Source: Chloroflexota bacterium
GTDB taxonomy: Bacteria; Chloroflexota; Dehalococcoidia; UBA1151; TMED-70
Direction of reading: 5' to 3'
DNA: 64,000 nucleotides
NCBI GenBank assembly: GCA_002721875.1
Contig: PBLU01000026.1
Location: 1-64,000, forward strand
The stretch's first letter is position 1, and each line of letters opens with the position of its first letter. The translations under genes and the position numbers were made by a program. The notes under the pieces were generated by a model. That model ran no database searches. It worked only from the letters and a program-made list of their open reading frames with translations, and was not told the DNA's origin. Shown piece after piece: positions 19,084-27,763 of the stretch.

Positions 19084-19521
19084 ATGAAAATAATAATACC
19101 TAGATCAATTATTTCAAAGTTATTTGAGCATTCCTTATCAGAAGATCCTAACGAATGTTGTGGGATGCTTTTAGGAAATGAAAATAAAGTTACAGAAATT
19201 TTTAAGTGCAAAAATATTCACGATACACCCTTAACTAGGTATACAATCAATCCTTTGGAAATTTTAAAAGCAGAAAATTATTGTGATGAAAGAAAATTAG
19301 GAATCGTAGCAATATATCATTCTCATACTCACTCTCAAGCTTATCCATCCATAACTGATATTAATAATGCTGTTCAGTCAATGTGGACTGATCCATATTA
19401 TATTTTGATTTCTTTGACTGAAAAAACTAGACCAATAATTAGAGCCTACAAAATAGGTTCTGATGAAGTAGAAGAAGTAATAATAGATCATGATGGACAG
19501 TCTTATATAAGTCCTAGCTAG
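19084..19521 (+). CDS. JAMM/MPN-domain metalloprotease (M67 family)
   Basis: This 145-residue single-domain protein has the full JAMM zinc site: E24 in NECCGMLLG, then H79-S-H81, Ser89 and Asp92 with canonical spacing (HSH, seven residues, S, two residues, D). Bacterial members of this size (Mec+/QbsD-type) cleave a C-terminal residue from a ubiquitin-like sulfur carrier, or process such carriers in cysteine and thiamine-type sulfur transfer. No sulfur-carrier gene is adjacent here, so the partner is unknown. It is convergent with cimA and overlaps it by eight bases. Confidence 0.88.
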   Translation: MKIIIPRSIISKLFEHSLSEDPNECCGMLLGNENKVTEIFKCKNIHDTPLTRYTINPLEILKAENYCDERKLGIVAIYHSHTHSQAYPSITDINNAVQSMWTDPYYILISLTEKTRPIIRAYKIGSDEVEEVIIDHDGQSYISPS

Positions 19522-21136
19522 AATTATTTATTAGAAACCATTCAATAGAATCTGAAAGTGCAATCCATGTAGCTTCAATAATATTAGAAGAAGCTCCAAC
19601 TGTTGTCCAAACTTCTTTTTCGTCTGAAGATTCTATGATTACCCTGACAACTGCTCCAGTTCCTGTACCTTCTTCAACAACTCTAACAGCATAGTCAGTT
19701 AGTCTTATTTTATTTATTTCAGGGAAAGTTCCAATAAGAGCTTTTCTTATTGCATTATCCAGTGCACCAACTGGCCCATTACCTTCAGCTGCAGTATGAA
19801 AAATTTCATCATTAGTCTTAATTTTTATTGTCGCCTCCGATAAAATAGGATGCTCAGATCCATCACTTCTCCAACCTGCCCCCAATGATGATCTTCTTTT
19901 GTTTTCTACTATTACCATGAAATCTATCAATTCAAATTTTTGCTCATAGTTAGGTAGAGACCTAAATATCAATAAATCTAGAGAAGAGTCTGCCAATTCA
20001 TAAGCATATCCCTTAGCCTCTTTTTCTTTTATTAGCTGCGTAATTTTTCCAGCATCATTACTATCCAATATATGATCAAGACCCAGGTTATTTATTCTTG
20101 TAAGTATGCTTTTTTTGCCAGACAATTCTGAAATACTTATTGAAGAATCGTTACCTACTGAATTAGGTTCTATATGTTGAAATGAATTTGGGTCAATTAA
20201 GTATGCTGCTGCATGCATTCCTCCTTTATGAGTAAAAGCATTTTTACCAACAAATGGTTGGAAGGGAAAAGGTCTTTTGTTTGCTACTTCAGATACGTAA
20301 TGAGAAATAGAAGTAAGCTGTTTTAAGTTTTTGGGGTTACTTAAAGTTTCTTTTCCCATCTTTATACTTAAGTTAGCAATTACACTTACAAGGTTGGCAT
20401 TACCTGTTCTTTCACCATATCCATTGATACATCCTTGAACTTGATATGCCCCTGCTTCCACAGCACTTATAGAAGACGCTACCGCAGTATCAGTATCATT
20501 ATGTGTATGGATACCTATTATTTTATCTTCATTAAATTCACTGACTATTTTTTTGGTTATTTCATAGATTTCACTTGGTAGAGTTCCCCCATTTGTGTCA
20601 CATAATATTATTCTAGTTGCCCCTGCTTGATATGCAGCTTTTAAGCATTGTAGAGAATATTCTGGATTATCCTTGTATCCATCAAAAAAATGTTCTGCAT
20701 CGAAGAAAACTTCTCTATCCTTAGATCTTAAATAATTTATAGAATCTGAAATCATATTGATATTTTCTTCCAAAGTCGTCTTAAGAATTTTTTCTGTTTG
20801 ATAAGCACTCGCTTTACCCACTATATTTACATATTTAGTCTCAGAAGAAATTAAGGCATTGATAAAGATATCATTATTGACATCATTATTTGCTTTTCTT
20901 GTTTGCCCAAAAGATACTATTTTGGAGTTTTTTAGGTTTAGTTTTTTTATTCTTTTAAAATATTCTTCATCTTTTGGATTAGAACCAGCGAAGCCACCTT
21001 CTATGAAATCTACACCTAATTCATCTAATTTTTTAGTAATTAGGATCTTTTCTTCCAAAGAAAGATTTATACCACTTTGTTGAGTTCCGTCTCTTAGTGT
21101 TGTGTCATAAATTTCTATTTTATTTTTAGTTTCCAT
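19514..21136 (-). CDS. cimA: (R)-citramalate synthase
   Basis: This 540-residue enzyme of the 2-isopropylmalate/homocitrate synthase superfamily condenses pyruvate with acetyl-CoA, opening a threonine-independent route to 2-oxobutyrate and isoleucine. It begins with IYDTTLRDGTQQSGINLSL, and has THNDTDTAVASSISAVEAGA for metal binding and GKNAFTHKGGMHAAA. These features, together with GERTGNANL, separate CimA from LeuA. The C-terminal LeuA-type dimer domain ends near residue 535 and usually gives isoleucine feedback control. It is monocistronic and stands apart from the T-box operon. Confidence 0.92.
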   Translation of the reverse strand: METKNKIEIYDTTLRDGTQQSGINLSLEEKILITKKLDELGVDFIEGGFAGSNPKDEEYFKRIKKLNLKNSKIVSFGQTRKANNDVNNDIFINALISSETKYVNIVGKASAYQTEKILKTTLEENINMISDSINYLRSKDREVFFDAEHFFDGYKDNPEYSLQCLKAAYQAGATRIILCDTNGGTLPSEIYEITKKIVSEFNEDKIIGIHTHNDTDTAVASSISAVEAGAYQVQGCINGYGERTGNANLVSVIANLSIKMGKETLSNPKNLKQLTSISHYVSEVANKRPFPFQPFVGKNAFTHKGGMHAAAYLIDPNSFQHIEPNSVGNDSSISISELSGKKSILTRINNLGLDHILDSNDAGKITQLIKEKEAKGYAYELADSSLDLLIFRSLPNYEQKFELIDFMVIVENKRRSSLGAGWRSDGSEHPILSEATIKIKTNDEIFHTAAEGNGPVGALDNAIRKALIGTFPEINKIRLTDYAVRVVEEGTGTGAVVRVIIESSDEKEVWTTVGASSNIIEATWIALSDSIEWFLINNSS

Positions 21137-21246
21137 ATAAAAGTTGATTAGAAAAAGTTAAGGTGCAATGTAACAATATCTATTTTATAACAATAATCTA
21201 ATATAATCTCATTAAAGTATATTTTTAATTTTTATGGATTGTAAAT

Positions 21247-21753
21247 TTGAAAGATAGAGAAAAATATCTCAACCTAGGAGAATGCTTTAAGATTATTCCT
21301 AACTCATATGGTAAACCAGGGAATAGAACTTTTATTATTGAGATTTTTTGTAATAATCATTACATCAAGTTATGGCTTGAAAAACAACAACTAGCATTAA
21401 TGTTTCAAGACGTTAAGAAATTTGAAGAATTTAATAAAAATAAATTTATAGAAAATATAAATTTATCAAAATCTAAAACTCAACTTGAGTATAAATTAAT
21501 TGATTTTGCCATAGAATACCAATCTGATGAAGATTATATAGATTTTTATTTTGTTGCAGTTGATAATGATGATAAAACACTAGCTGCTACTTTTATGTAT
21601 AAAAATATTCAGGCTCAAAAAACTTCTCAAGAAGCTTTGTCAATAGTTTCTAAGGGTAGACCAACTTGTGGATTATGTTTTAATCCAATAAACCTAGAAG
21701 GTCATTTTTGTATAAAGTTGAATGGCCACATTGAGAATGTAAAAATTGTCTAG
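21247..21753 (+). CDS. DUF3090-family protein
   Basis: This 168-residue protein has the DUF3090 pattern: SYGKPGNRTFIIEI near the N-terminus, LWLEKQQLALMFQDV, and a C-terminal RPTCGLCFNPINLEGHFC with three cysteines and a histidine that could bind a metal. The family is found mainly in Actinobacteria and Chloroflexota and has no established biochemical role. It starts with TTG and overlaps the SCO1664-family gene by eight bases; the two families are known neighbours. Confidence 0.88.
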   Translation: MKDREKYLNLGECFKIIPNSYGKPGNRTFIIEIFCNNHYIKLWLEKQQLALMFQDVKKFEEFNKNKFIENINLSKSKTQLEYKLIDFAIEYQSDEDYIDFYFVAVDNDDKTLAATFMYKNIQAQKTSQEALSIVSKGRPTCGLCFNPINLEGHFCIKLNGHIENVKIV

Positions 21754-22462
21754 TCAAAAATCTTTAGAAAATAAGTTACAAAAATTTGAAGTAAAAGGTA
21801 TAGGTGAAATTTATCAAGGATCCAATAGAGTCTTTCTTTGTGAATTAGTTAACGACGAAGAAAAAATTTTATCAGTCTATAAACCTTTTAAAGGAGAAAA
21901 ACCATTAGTTGATTTTTTTTCTGGTAATCTCTACTCAAGAGAAAAAGCTGCTTATGAAATCTCAAAATTTTTAGATTGGCCAAATCTTCCCCCTCTTGTT
22001 ATCAGAGAGGGCCCATATGGTATTGGTAGTTTTCAAAAATATATTATTCATGATCCAAAAGAAAATTATTTTACATTATTTGAATCTCATAAGGAAAATT
22101 TATTAAAGGTAATAGTTTTTGATTTTATTATTTTAAATACTGATAGAAAAGCTGGGTCTATAATTTTAGATGAAAATGAAAACATTTGGTCAATAGATCA
22201 GGCATTAACATTTAATCCATACACTAGATTTAGAACAGTAATGTTTGAATTTAGTAATCAACTAATTGAGGAAAAAATTATTCAAAAAGTAAAAAAATTA
22301 TCCAATGAACTAAATAATAAAGCAAAGATATTTAAAGATCTTGAGAAGTTGATTTCATACGAAGAAATGGATTATCTTATTACTAGATGTGAAGAATTGA
22401 TAAAAAATAAGAAATTACCTATTCTAGATCCTAATTACAATGTTCCTTATCCGTTAATATAA
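21746..22462 (+). CDS. SCO1664-family protein (kinase-like fold suspected)
   Basis: This 238-residue protein matches the SCO1664 family: LSVYKPFKGEKPLVDFFSGN, SREKAAYEISKFLDWPNLPP, and later VFDFIILNTDRKAGSIILDE and WSIDQALTFNPY. The lysine in VYKP, the D-x-I-L-N-T-D-R segment and the later SIDQ are reminiscent of the K, HxDxxxxN and D(F)G positions of phosphatidylinositol-3/4-kinase-like folds, so it may bind nucleotide; that is inference. In Actinobacteria the neighbours are DUF3090, a cysQ-type phosphatase and mshC. Here an inositol-phosphatase-family gene lies convergently next to it. Confidence 0.85.
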   Translation: MSSQKSLENKLQKFEVKGIGEIYQGSNRVFLCELVNDEEKILSVYKPFKGEKPLVDFFSGNLYSREKAAYEISKFLDWPNLPPLVIREGPYGIGSFQKYIIHDPKENYFTLFESHKENLLKVIVFDFIILNTDRKAGSIILDENENIWSIDQALTFNPYTRFRTVMFEFSNQLIEEKIIQKVKKLSNELNNKAKIFKDLEKLISYEEMDYLITRCEELIKNKKLPILDPNYNVPYPLI

Positions 22463-23361
22463 AAAAATCTTCTAATTTTTCTAAGAATATTTTTATTTTT
22501 TCTTCCGTGAGGTGATAAATTCGAAATTAAAAATTCTGAAATATTTTTATCACAACCCAAGAATTTACCTCTCCAGTCTTTCAGTCCTTTTAGATCATAA
22601 ATACCATTTTTATAATAAGATTTCCAAGGATTAATTTCTACCCATTTATTTTCATTCATATCTCCAAAATAGATCTTTTTCCTAGATTCATTGATTAATA
22701 ACCATGATGCAGCAAAATCCCACGTAAAAGCATATCCTGAAATAGCAAATTGAGCGTTGCCATTTGCTACTAAAGCTAATTCTGCAGCAGTTGATCCAAG
22801 ATTTCTTAATTCTCCAGAGTTTGAAAAGAAATTCTTTTTTACAATATTTCCAATTGTAAAATGCGATGGTGCAAAAGATAATAGCCCTGCAGCTGGCTTT
22901 GATTTTTTTGAGTCTGATCTTTCTCTATAGAAATTTGATTTTATGCCTTTATCTTTATGTGCTGTTATGATGCAATTTTCATTCCAAGGGATACCAACTC
23001 CGCTTATAATTGGATCTCCTTTATAAAATATAGCTATTGAAACACAATATAAAGGTATTTGATTTATAAAGTTTTTCGTTCCATCTATAGGGTCAATTAT
23101 CCAAAGATAATCTGATTCAACATTTTGTTTTGTGTCACCTTCTTCACCTAATATTCCATGATTAGGGAAATTTTTTTTTATTTTGTTTAAAATTAGATTT
23201 TGAGTAGCCAAATCAATATCTGTAACAGGATTATCTCCTTGGATATTATTTTTATCTGAAATGTCATAATTCTTATTTATAGAATTTCTAATTAAATCAA
23301 GTGCTTCTTCTAAGGATTCGTGAAGAATTTTATTTATTTTTTTATTATTTAAGTTATCCAT
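22447..23361 (-). CDS. Inositol-monophosphatase-family phosphatase (CysQ/SuhB/HisN-like)
   Basis: This 304-residue enzyme shows the two metal motifs of the family, GEEGD and DPIDGTKNF, plus the C-terminal WDFAASWLL segment that carries the third metal Asp. The family includes inositol-1-phosphatase, 3'(2'),5'-bisphosphate nucleotidase and a histidinol-phosphatase, and the sequence does not let me choose. About 30 basic residues at the C-terminus (RKNKNILRKIRRFF) are an extension. It is convergent with the SCO1664-family gene, overlapping by 16 bases. Confidence 0.86.
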   Translation of the reverse strand: MDNLNNKKINKILHESLEEALDLIRNSINKNYDISDKNNIQGDNPVTDIDLATQNLILNKIKKNFPNHGILGEEGDTKQNVESDYLWIIDPIDGTKNFINQIPLYCVSIAIFYKGDPIISGVGIPWNENCIITAHKDKGIKSNFYRERSDSKKSKPAAGLLSFAPSHFTIGNIVKKNFFSNSGELRNLGSTAAELALVANGNAQFAISGYAFTWDFAASWLLINESRKKIYFGDMNENKWVEINPWKSYYKNGIYDLKGLKDWRGKFLGCDKNISEFLISNLSPHGRKNKNILRKIRRFFYING

Positions 23362-23425
23362 TTAATTTTTATTATGAGTCTATAATGATAATGGATTTAA
23401 AAATTAAAAAAGATAGGAATCAGTT

Positions 23426-23995
23426 TTGCTAAGTTTTTTTAAGAAAGATTTTTTGAATCAACTCTGGTTAAATTTTGAAAAATTATTAGAAATTAAAAAT
23501 CAGAATAATGAATTTAAGCTCTTACCTTCCTCGGGATTATTATTATCAAAAGTTTATGATAACGATTTTTTAGTTGATATAAAATCAAATTTGAAAATTA
23601 TTTTAAATCAAGGTGAAGGAGCTACAAAAACAAAAATTAAAATTGTTGAAGATAGTGATGATATGGAGTGGGTATTACTATCTGATAAAAATTTATTTGA
23701 TTTACTTTCTTCAGTCTATACAGCGGTGAATGCAATCAATATTAATTCAAATATAAATAATCTTATTGCTATATCATTAAAATTTTCACTAAATATTGAT
23801 AAAAAAGAAAAAATTATTTTTTTGATTTATAGAATGGACTTAAGATCTTTTTATCCATTTGCTCCTACATCAAATAAATTAGGCGATAGAAATGATGAAA
23901 TTGAAAAATTATTTTTTGATTTTCTTAGATCTAATAGAATCAAACTAGAAAATAATAAAAGAAACTGGTTAGGATTGTGGGGTATTCCGGTTTGA
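23426..23995 (+). CDS. pspAB: PspA-associated protein PspAB
   Basis: This 189-residue soluble protein matches the PspAB family in layout: an early LPSSGLLLSKVYD, then a hydrophilic core with VEDSDDMEWVLLSD and LLSSVYTAVNAI, the stretch YRMDLRSFYPFAP, and the characteristic end GLWGIPV. In actinobacteria and archaea PspAB genes often lie beside pspA or the htpX protease gene and are thought to belong to envelope-stress responses. Neither is present nearby here. Its stop overlaps the next gene in a TTGA arrangement. The start codon is TTG. Confidence 0.75.
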   Translation: MLSFFKKDFLNQLWLNFEKLLEIKNQNNEFKLLPSSGLLLSKVYDNDFLVDIKSNLKIILNQGEGATKTKIKIVEDSDDMEWVLLSDKNLFDLLSSVYTAVNAININSNINNLIAISLKFSLNIDKKEKIIFLIYRMDLRSFYPFAPTSNKLGDRNDEIEKLFFDFLRSNRIKLENNKRNWLGLWGIPV

Positions 23996-24546
23996 CTATA
24001 TTGGTTATCTTAGAAAATGATGATTTAGGACGCGAATTAAAAAGTTTGCTAGTGACTAATAATATTGATTATTCTCTAGATTATCATTCAAATAAAGAAA
24101 TATCTGGATTAATTTTACTATCAAACAAAATAAATAAAGAACAAAAAAAAATTATTGATGAATTATTAAAAGATCAAATTCCTATAATTGGAATTGATAA
24201 AGGTTTTGAAGGCCTAAATGATCTTTTTGGAGGTAAAAAATTATTTTCAAAAAAGGAAGTCATACCATTAAGTCAATTATTTTTGAGTCCAGGTTCTAAA
24301 CTTTCTCATATCATTGGAGGTTCAGGTTGGGTAAAGTCAAATTTTTTACAGTCAATAAACATAATTCAAAGTCAACTGTCAGATTTTTTTTTCGCCTCTA
24401 TAATCTCTGAAAATGGACAAATTTTAGCATTCGAAAAACCGGGTGATCATTGGGTTTTTGGATTAAATTTTGATCTGATAAATTCTGAATTACCAAAAGG
24501 TTTTGATAACATTTTGGAAGTTTTTTTACATAAATGCATAAAGTAA
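23992..24546 (+). CDS. Class I glutamine-amidotransferase-like protein lacking the catalytic cysteine
   Basis: The protein is 184 residues if it starts at the TTG that overlaps the PspAB stop. It follows the GATase1 layout: GLILLSNKI for the oxyanion-side strand, IPIIGIDKGFEGLNDLFGGKK in place of the usual PVLGICRGMQLLN-GG nucleophile elbow, and DHWVFGLNFDLIN in place of the VGVQFHPE catalytic His-Glu. The elbow has Asp-Lys instead of the Cys, and the His and Glu are also missing, so amidotransferase activity is very unlikely. It may be a structural or regulatory pseudoenzyme. It is coupled to pspAB and sits upstream of gyrA. Confidence 0.65.
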   Translation: MTILVILENDDLGRELKSLLVTNNIDYSLDYHSNKEISGLILLSNKINKEQKKIIDELLKDQIPIIGIDKGFEGLNDLFGGKKLFSKKEVIPLSQLFLSPGSKLSHIIGGSGWVKSNFLQSINIIQSQLSDFFFASIISENGQILAFEKPGDHWVFGLNFDLINSELPKGFDNILEVFLHKCIK

Positions 24547-24592
24547 GTTAATTATTAATATCATACTCATATATAAAAAGGTTAATATGGCT

Positions 24593-24616
24593 CGCGCGCG
24601 CTTGCGCGCGCGCGTG
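24593..24616. repeat. (CG)n perfect palindrome, Z-DNA-prone tract upstream of gyrA
   Basis: A nine-base arm CGCGCGCGC (24593-24601) and its exact complement (24604-24612) flank TT, and the alternation continues as TG-(CG)5-TG up to 24616. It is the only such tract in the window and stands out sharply from the AT-rich surroundings. It lies 46 bases after the GATase-like gene and about 45 bases before the gyrA start. No T-run follows, so it does not look like an intrinsic terminator. Alternating CG tracts are known to convert to Z-DNA, or extrude as cruciforms, under negative supercoiling. Confidence 0.9.
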
Positions 24617-24630
24617 GGAAAATATATAAG
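24602..24630 (+). promoter_or_regulatory. Possible gyrA promoter overlapping the CG tract
   Basis: TTGCGC at 24602-24607 and TATAAG at 24625-24630 are separated by 17 bases, and the CG tract occupies part of the spacer. The -10 is close to consensus but the -35 matches only at TTG. A second TATAAT at 24642-24647 has no evident -35. The promoter call is tentative. Confidence 0.3.
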
Positions 24631-24661
24631 TTAGATATAAATATAATATTCAGAGGTCGTG

Positions 24662-27292
24662 ATGGTAACAGATAATCTAGGTGAAATTAAAAAAGTAGAT
24701 ATTCAAGATGAAATGAAAAGCTCTTATCTTGATTATGCAATGAGTGTAATTGTTTCAAGAGCTCTTCCTGATGTTCGAGACGGCTTAAAGCCTGTTCAAA
24801 GAAGAGTTTTGTACGCCATGCATGATCAAGGGATGAGACCTAATTCATCATACAAAAAAAGTGCTAGACTTGTTGGTGAAGTATTAGGTAAATATCACCC
24901 TCATGGTGATTCCTCTGTTTATGCTGCTCAAGTTAGAATGGCCCAACCATTTTCTATGAGATATACATTAGTAGATGGGCAAGGAAACTATGGTAGTGTT
25001 GATGGTGATCCTGCTGCTGCTATGAGATATACAGAATGTAAGCTCTCTCCAATAACTGAAAGTCTTTTGGGAGATATTGAAAAGGAAACTATTGATTGGG
25101 TAGATAATTTTGATCAATCACTTAAAGAACCCTCTGTGTTGCCTGCTATTTTACCGAACCTATTAGTTAATGGTGCTTCAGGAATTGCTGTAGGAATGGC
25201 TACTAATATACCTCCACATAACTTAAGTGAAATTTGTGATGGTGTAACAATGGTTATTGAAAATCCAGAAGCAAACGTAGATGATTTGATGAAAGTTGTG
25301 AAAGGCCCTGATTTTCCTACTGGTGCTGAAATATGGGGGCTTAATGGAATCAGAGATGCATTTGCTAATGGTAGAGGCAGGGTAATGGTTCAGGCTAAGC
25401 ATATTATCGAAGATGTGAAAAAACTAGATAGGCAAAGATTGGTATTTACAGAAATTCCTTACCAAGTAAATAAAGCCTCCTTAGTAATGAAAATTGCTGA
25501 GTTGATTAAAGCTAAAAAACTTGAAGGAGTTTCAGAGGTAAGAGATGAGTCTGATAGAAAAGGTATGAGAGTTGTCTTGGAATTGAGAAAAGGAGCCTCA
25601 TCTAGTTTGATTCTTAACAACTTATATAAACAAACGCAATTAAGATCCTCGTTTTCTGTAAATATGATTGCTTTAGTAGACGGTACACCTCAAATATTAA
25701 ATCTAAAACAAAGCATTAATCACTATATTTCCTTTAGAGAAGAAGTTATTAGAAGAAGGGCTGAATATGATCTCAAAAGAGCTAAAGCTCGGCTTCATGT
25801 TTTAGAAGGTCTAAGAATTGCTATAAAGAATTTAGATAAAGTTATTGAATTGATTAGAGCTTCTGAAGATGTTGAAACTGCAAGGAATGCATTGATGACA
25901 GAGTTTGATCTAAGTGAGATTCAGTCTCAAGCTATATTAGATATGCAATTAAGAAGATTGGCAGCTCTTGAAATAGAAAAAATTGAAAATGAGTTTAAAG
26001 AATTATCTGAATTGGTAGAAGATTTAGAAGATTTGCTGTCTAATCAAAAAAGAATTTTCAGTGTTATCAAGACCGAAACATTGCAATTAAAAAGAAAGTA
26101 TGGTGAAGATAGGCGAACTAAAGTTAATGAAATGGATCTTAAGGAATGGAAAAGAGAAGACATGGAGCCTAGTCTTGATGTTGTTATTACTTTATCCAAA
26201 GGTGGTTATGTTAAGAGAATATTAGAAACTACATATCGAGCTCAACATAGAGGTGGAAAAGGTAAAGTTGGTCAAAAAATGACTAAAGATGGTGATGTTG
26301 TGCCTTATATTCAAGTAGCAAATACTCATGATACTTTGCTTTTTTTTACTGATAAAGGAAGGGTTTTTTCATTAAGAGTTTTTGAGCTTTCAGCAGATCA
26401 ATCTAGAACTTCTAGAGGTACCCCAGTTTCTAACATAATTAATCTAGCACCAAATGAAAAAGTTACAGCTATGCTATCGGTTACTAGTTTACTGGAAGAT
26501 ACCTATCTATTAATGGTTACAAAAGCAGGTAAAGTTAAGAGAATGCATTTGCCGTTATTAAGAAATATAAATAGAGGAGGATTAAATACCTTCAAACTAT
26601 CAAAAGATGATGAATTGATTTCTGTTTCATTAGCTGATGCTGATGAAGACCTAACAATAATCACTCGTGAAGGTATGTCTATTAGGTTCCCTTCATCTCA
26701 AGTTAGACCTACTCAAAGAGGTGCTGGAGGAATAAGAGGTATTAAGATGAAAACATCTCAGGATGTTGTAGTTTATAGTGGTGTTGTAAATGATGAAGGC
26801 TCACTATTGATAATTGGACGTAGAGGAATTGGTAAATTGAGTGAATTTAGGAACTATAGAGTTCAAAATAGAGGAGGATCTGGTGTATTAACTCTCAAGG
26901 TTACTGATAAAACTGGTAAAATAGCCGGTGGTGCAGTGGTAACTGATGAAGTATTTAATGCAGCTAAGGATATAAAAGAAGAAAATAAATCTAAGGATAA
27001 AAAGCATCAAGGAGATGGTTTCCTATTCATACTTACAGATAATGCACAAATTATTAGAACGCATATAAATCAAATCAGAAGAGCTGGAAGAGTTACTCAA
27101 GGGGTTACTATAGTTAAACCAAATGCAGGAGATGCTATCAGTGGTGTATTTATAAACTTCGTTCAAGACAAAAGAAAAGCTAGAAAGATTGTCGATATCA
27201 AAGAAATAGAAAAAAATGAAGAATTTGAGAATTCAGATTTGCAGGAGTCAAATTCAGAGGATAAAATTGAGGAATCAAATACTGAAAGTTAG
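24662..27292 (+). CDS. gyrA: DNA gyrase subunit A
   Basis: This 876-residue type IIA topoisomerase subunit breaks and rejoins DNA to introduce negative supercoils with GyrB. The catalytic Tyr is Y123 in [11 protein letters not shown], the winged-helix region has [11 protein letters not shown], and the C-terminal beta-pinwheel has the GyrA-box-like HRGGKGKVG, which separates it from ParC. The last 40 residues are strongly acidic. GTG (24659) and ATG (24662) are adjacent; the ATG has AGAGG at good spacing. The residue equivalent to E. coli Asp87 is Ala88. No gyrB is in the window. The next gene starts directly after the stop. Confidence 0.96.
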   Translation: MVTDNLGEIKKVDIQDEMKSSYLDYAMSVIVSRALPDVRDGLKPVQRRVLYAMHDQGMRPNSSYKKSARLVGEVLGKYHPHGDSSVYAAQVRMAQPFSMRYTLVDGQGNYGSVDGDPAAAMRYTECKLSPITESLLGDIEKETIDWVDNFDQSLKEPSVLPAILPNLLVNGASGIAVGMATNIPPHNLSEICDGVTMVIENPEANVDDLMKVVKGPDFPTGAEIWGLNGIRDAFANGRGRVMVQAKHIIEDVKKLDRQRLVFTEIPYQVNKASLVMKIAELIKAKKLEGVSEVRDESDRKGMRVVLELRKGASSSLILNNLYKQTQLRSSFSVNMIALVDGTPQILNLKQSINHYISFREEVIRRRAEYDLKRAKARLHVLEGLRIAIKNLDKVIELIRASEDVETARNALMTEFDLSEIQSQAILDMQLRRLAALEIEKIENEFKELSELVEDLEDLLSNQKRIFSVIKTETLQLKRKYGEDRRTKVNEMDLKEWKREDMEPSLDVVITLSKGGYVKRILETTYRAQHRGGKGKVGQKMTKDGDVVPYIQVANTHDTLLFFTDKGRVFSLRVFELSADQSRTSRGTPVSNIINLAPNEKVTAMLSVTSLLEDTYLLMVTKAGKVKRMHLPLLRNINRGGLNTFKLSKDDELISVSLADADEDLTIITREGMSIRFPSSQVRPTQRGAGGIRGIKMKTSQDVVVYSGVVNDEGSLLIIGRRGIGKLSEFRNYRVQNRGGSGVLTLKVTDKTGKIAGGAVVTDEVFNAAKDIKEENKSKDKKHQGDGFLFILTDNAQIIRTHINQIRRAGRVTQGVTIVKPNAGDAISGVFINFVQDKRKARKIVDIKEIEKNEEFENSDLQESNSEDKIEESNTES

Positions 27293-27763
27293 ATGATTAA
27301 TGATTCTGAATATAGAAAATCCTGGAGTAATTTTCCTACAGGGGTTTCTGTATTAGCAACTAGGGACAATAACAAGAATTTAGTTGGAATGACAGCTAAT
27401 TCTCTTATGAGTATTTCTCTAGAACCAAAGATTATAATGATTTCTGTTGGTAATAATCGATCTATATTAGAGTATTTAAGCGTAAAAGATAATGTTAGCA
27501 TTTCAATTTTAACTAAAGGACAATCTAATATTGCTGATTATTTTTCAAACTCAAATCAAAGCTTAAAAGAAAATTATTTTTTAGAAAAAAATGAAATTTA
27601 TTACATTGAAGAATGCCTCTGTTATTTTTTTTGTAAAATTATAAATTTTTATGTAGTTGGTGATCATACTGTTTTTTCATTACTTGTGGAAAAAATGAAC
27701 ATAGGTGAAAATAGATCTCCTCTTATTTGGTATCAAGGCAACTTTAGTAAAAAAATTTTATGA
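27293..27763 (+). CDS. Flavin reductase-like (FMN-binding split barrel) protein
   Basis: This 156-residue protein has the typical flavin-reductase start, YRKSWSNFPTGVSVLATRD, followed by VGMTANSLMSISLEPKIIMISV, the FMN-binding strand pattern of the HpaC/DIM6 group. Such enzymes supply reduced flavin to two-component monooxygenases. No monooxygenase is adjacent, so its partner is unknown. It begins at the base after the gyrA stop and overlaps the next gene by four bases. Confidence 0.86.
   Translation: MINDSEYRKSWSNFPTGVSVLATRDNNKNLVGMTANSLMSISLEPKIIMISVGNNRSILEYLSVKDNVSISILTKGQSNIADYFSNSNQSLKENYFLEKNEIYYIEECLCYFFCKIINFYVVGDHTVFSLLVEKMNIGENRSPLIWYQGNFSKKIL

Noticed and set aside
23977..23991. 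GATase-like gene starting at the GTG at 23977
   Set aside because: TTG at 23992 overlaps the pspAB stop as TTGA, as in many gene pairs here, and gives a normal GATase1 N-terminus.
24593..24616. CG hairpin as a rho-independent terminator of the pspAB transcript
   Set aside because: The stem is GC-rich but no T-run follows; the next bases are TGGGAAAATAT. The two-base loop is also poor for an RNA hairpin.
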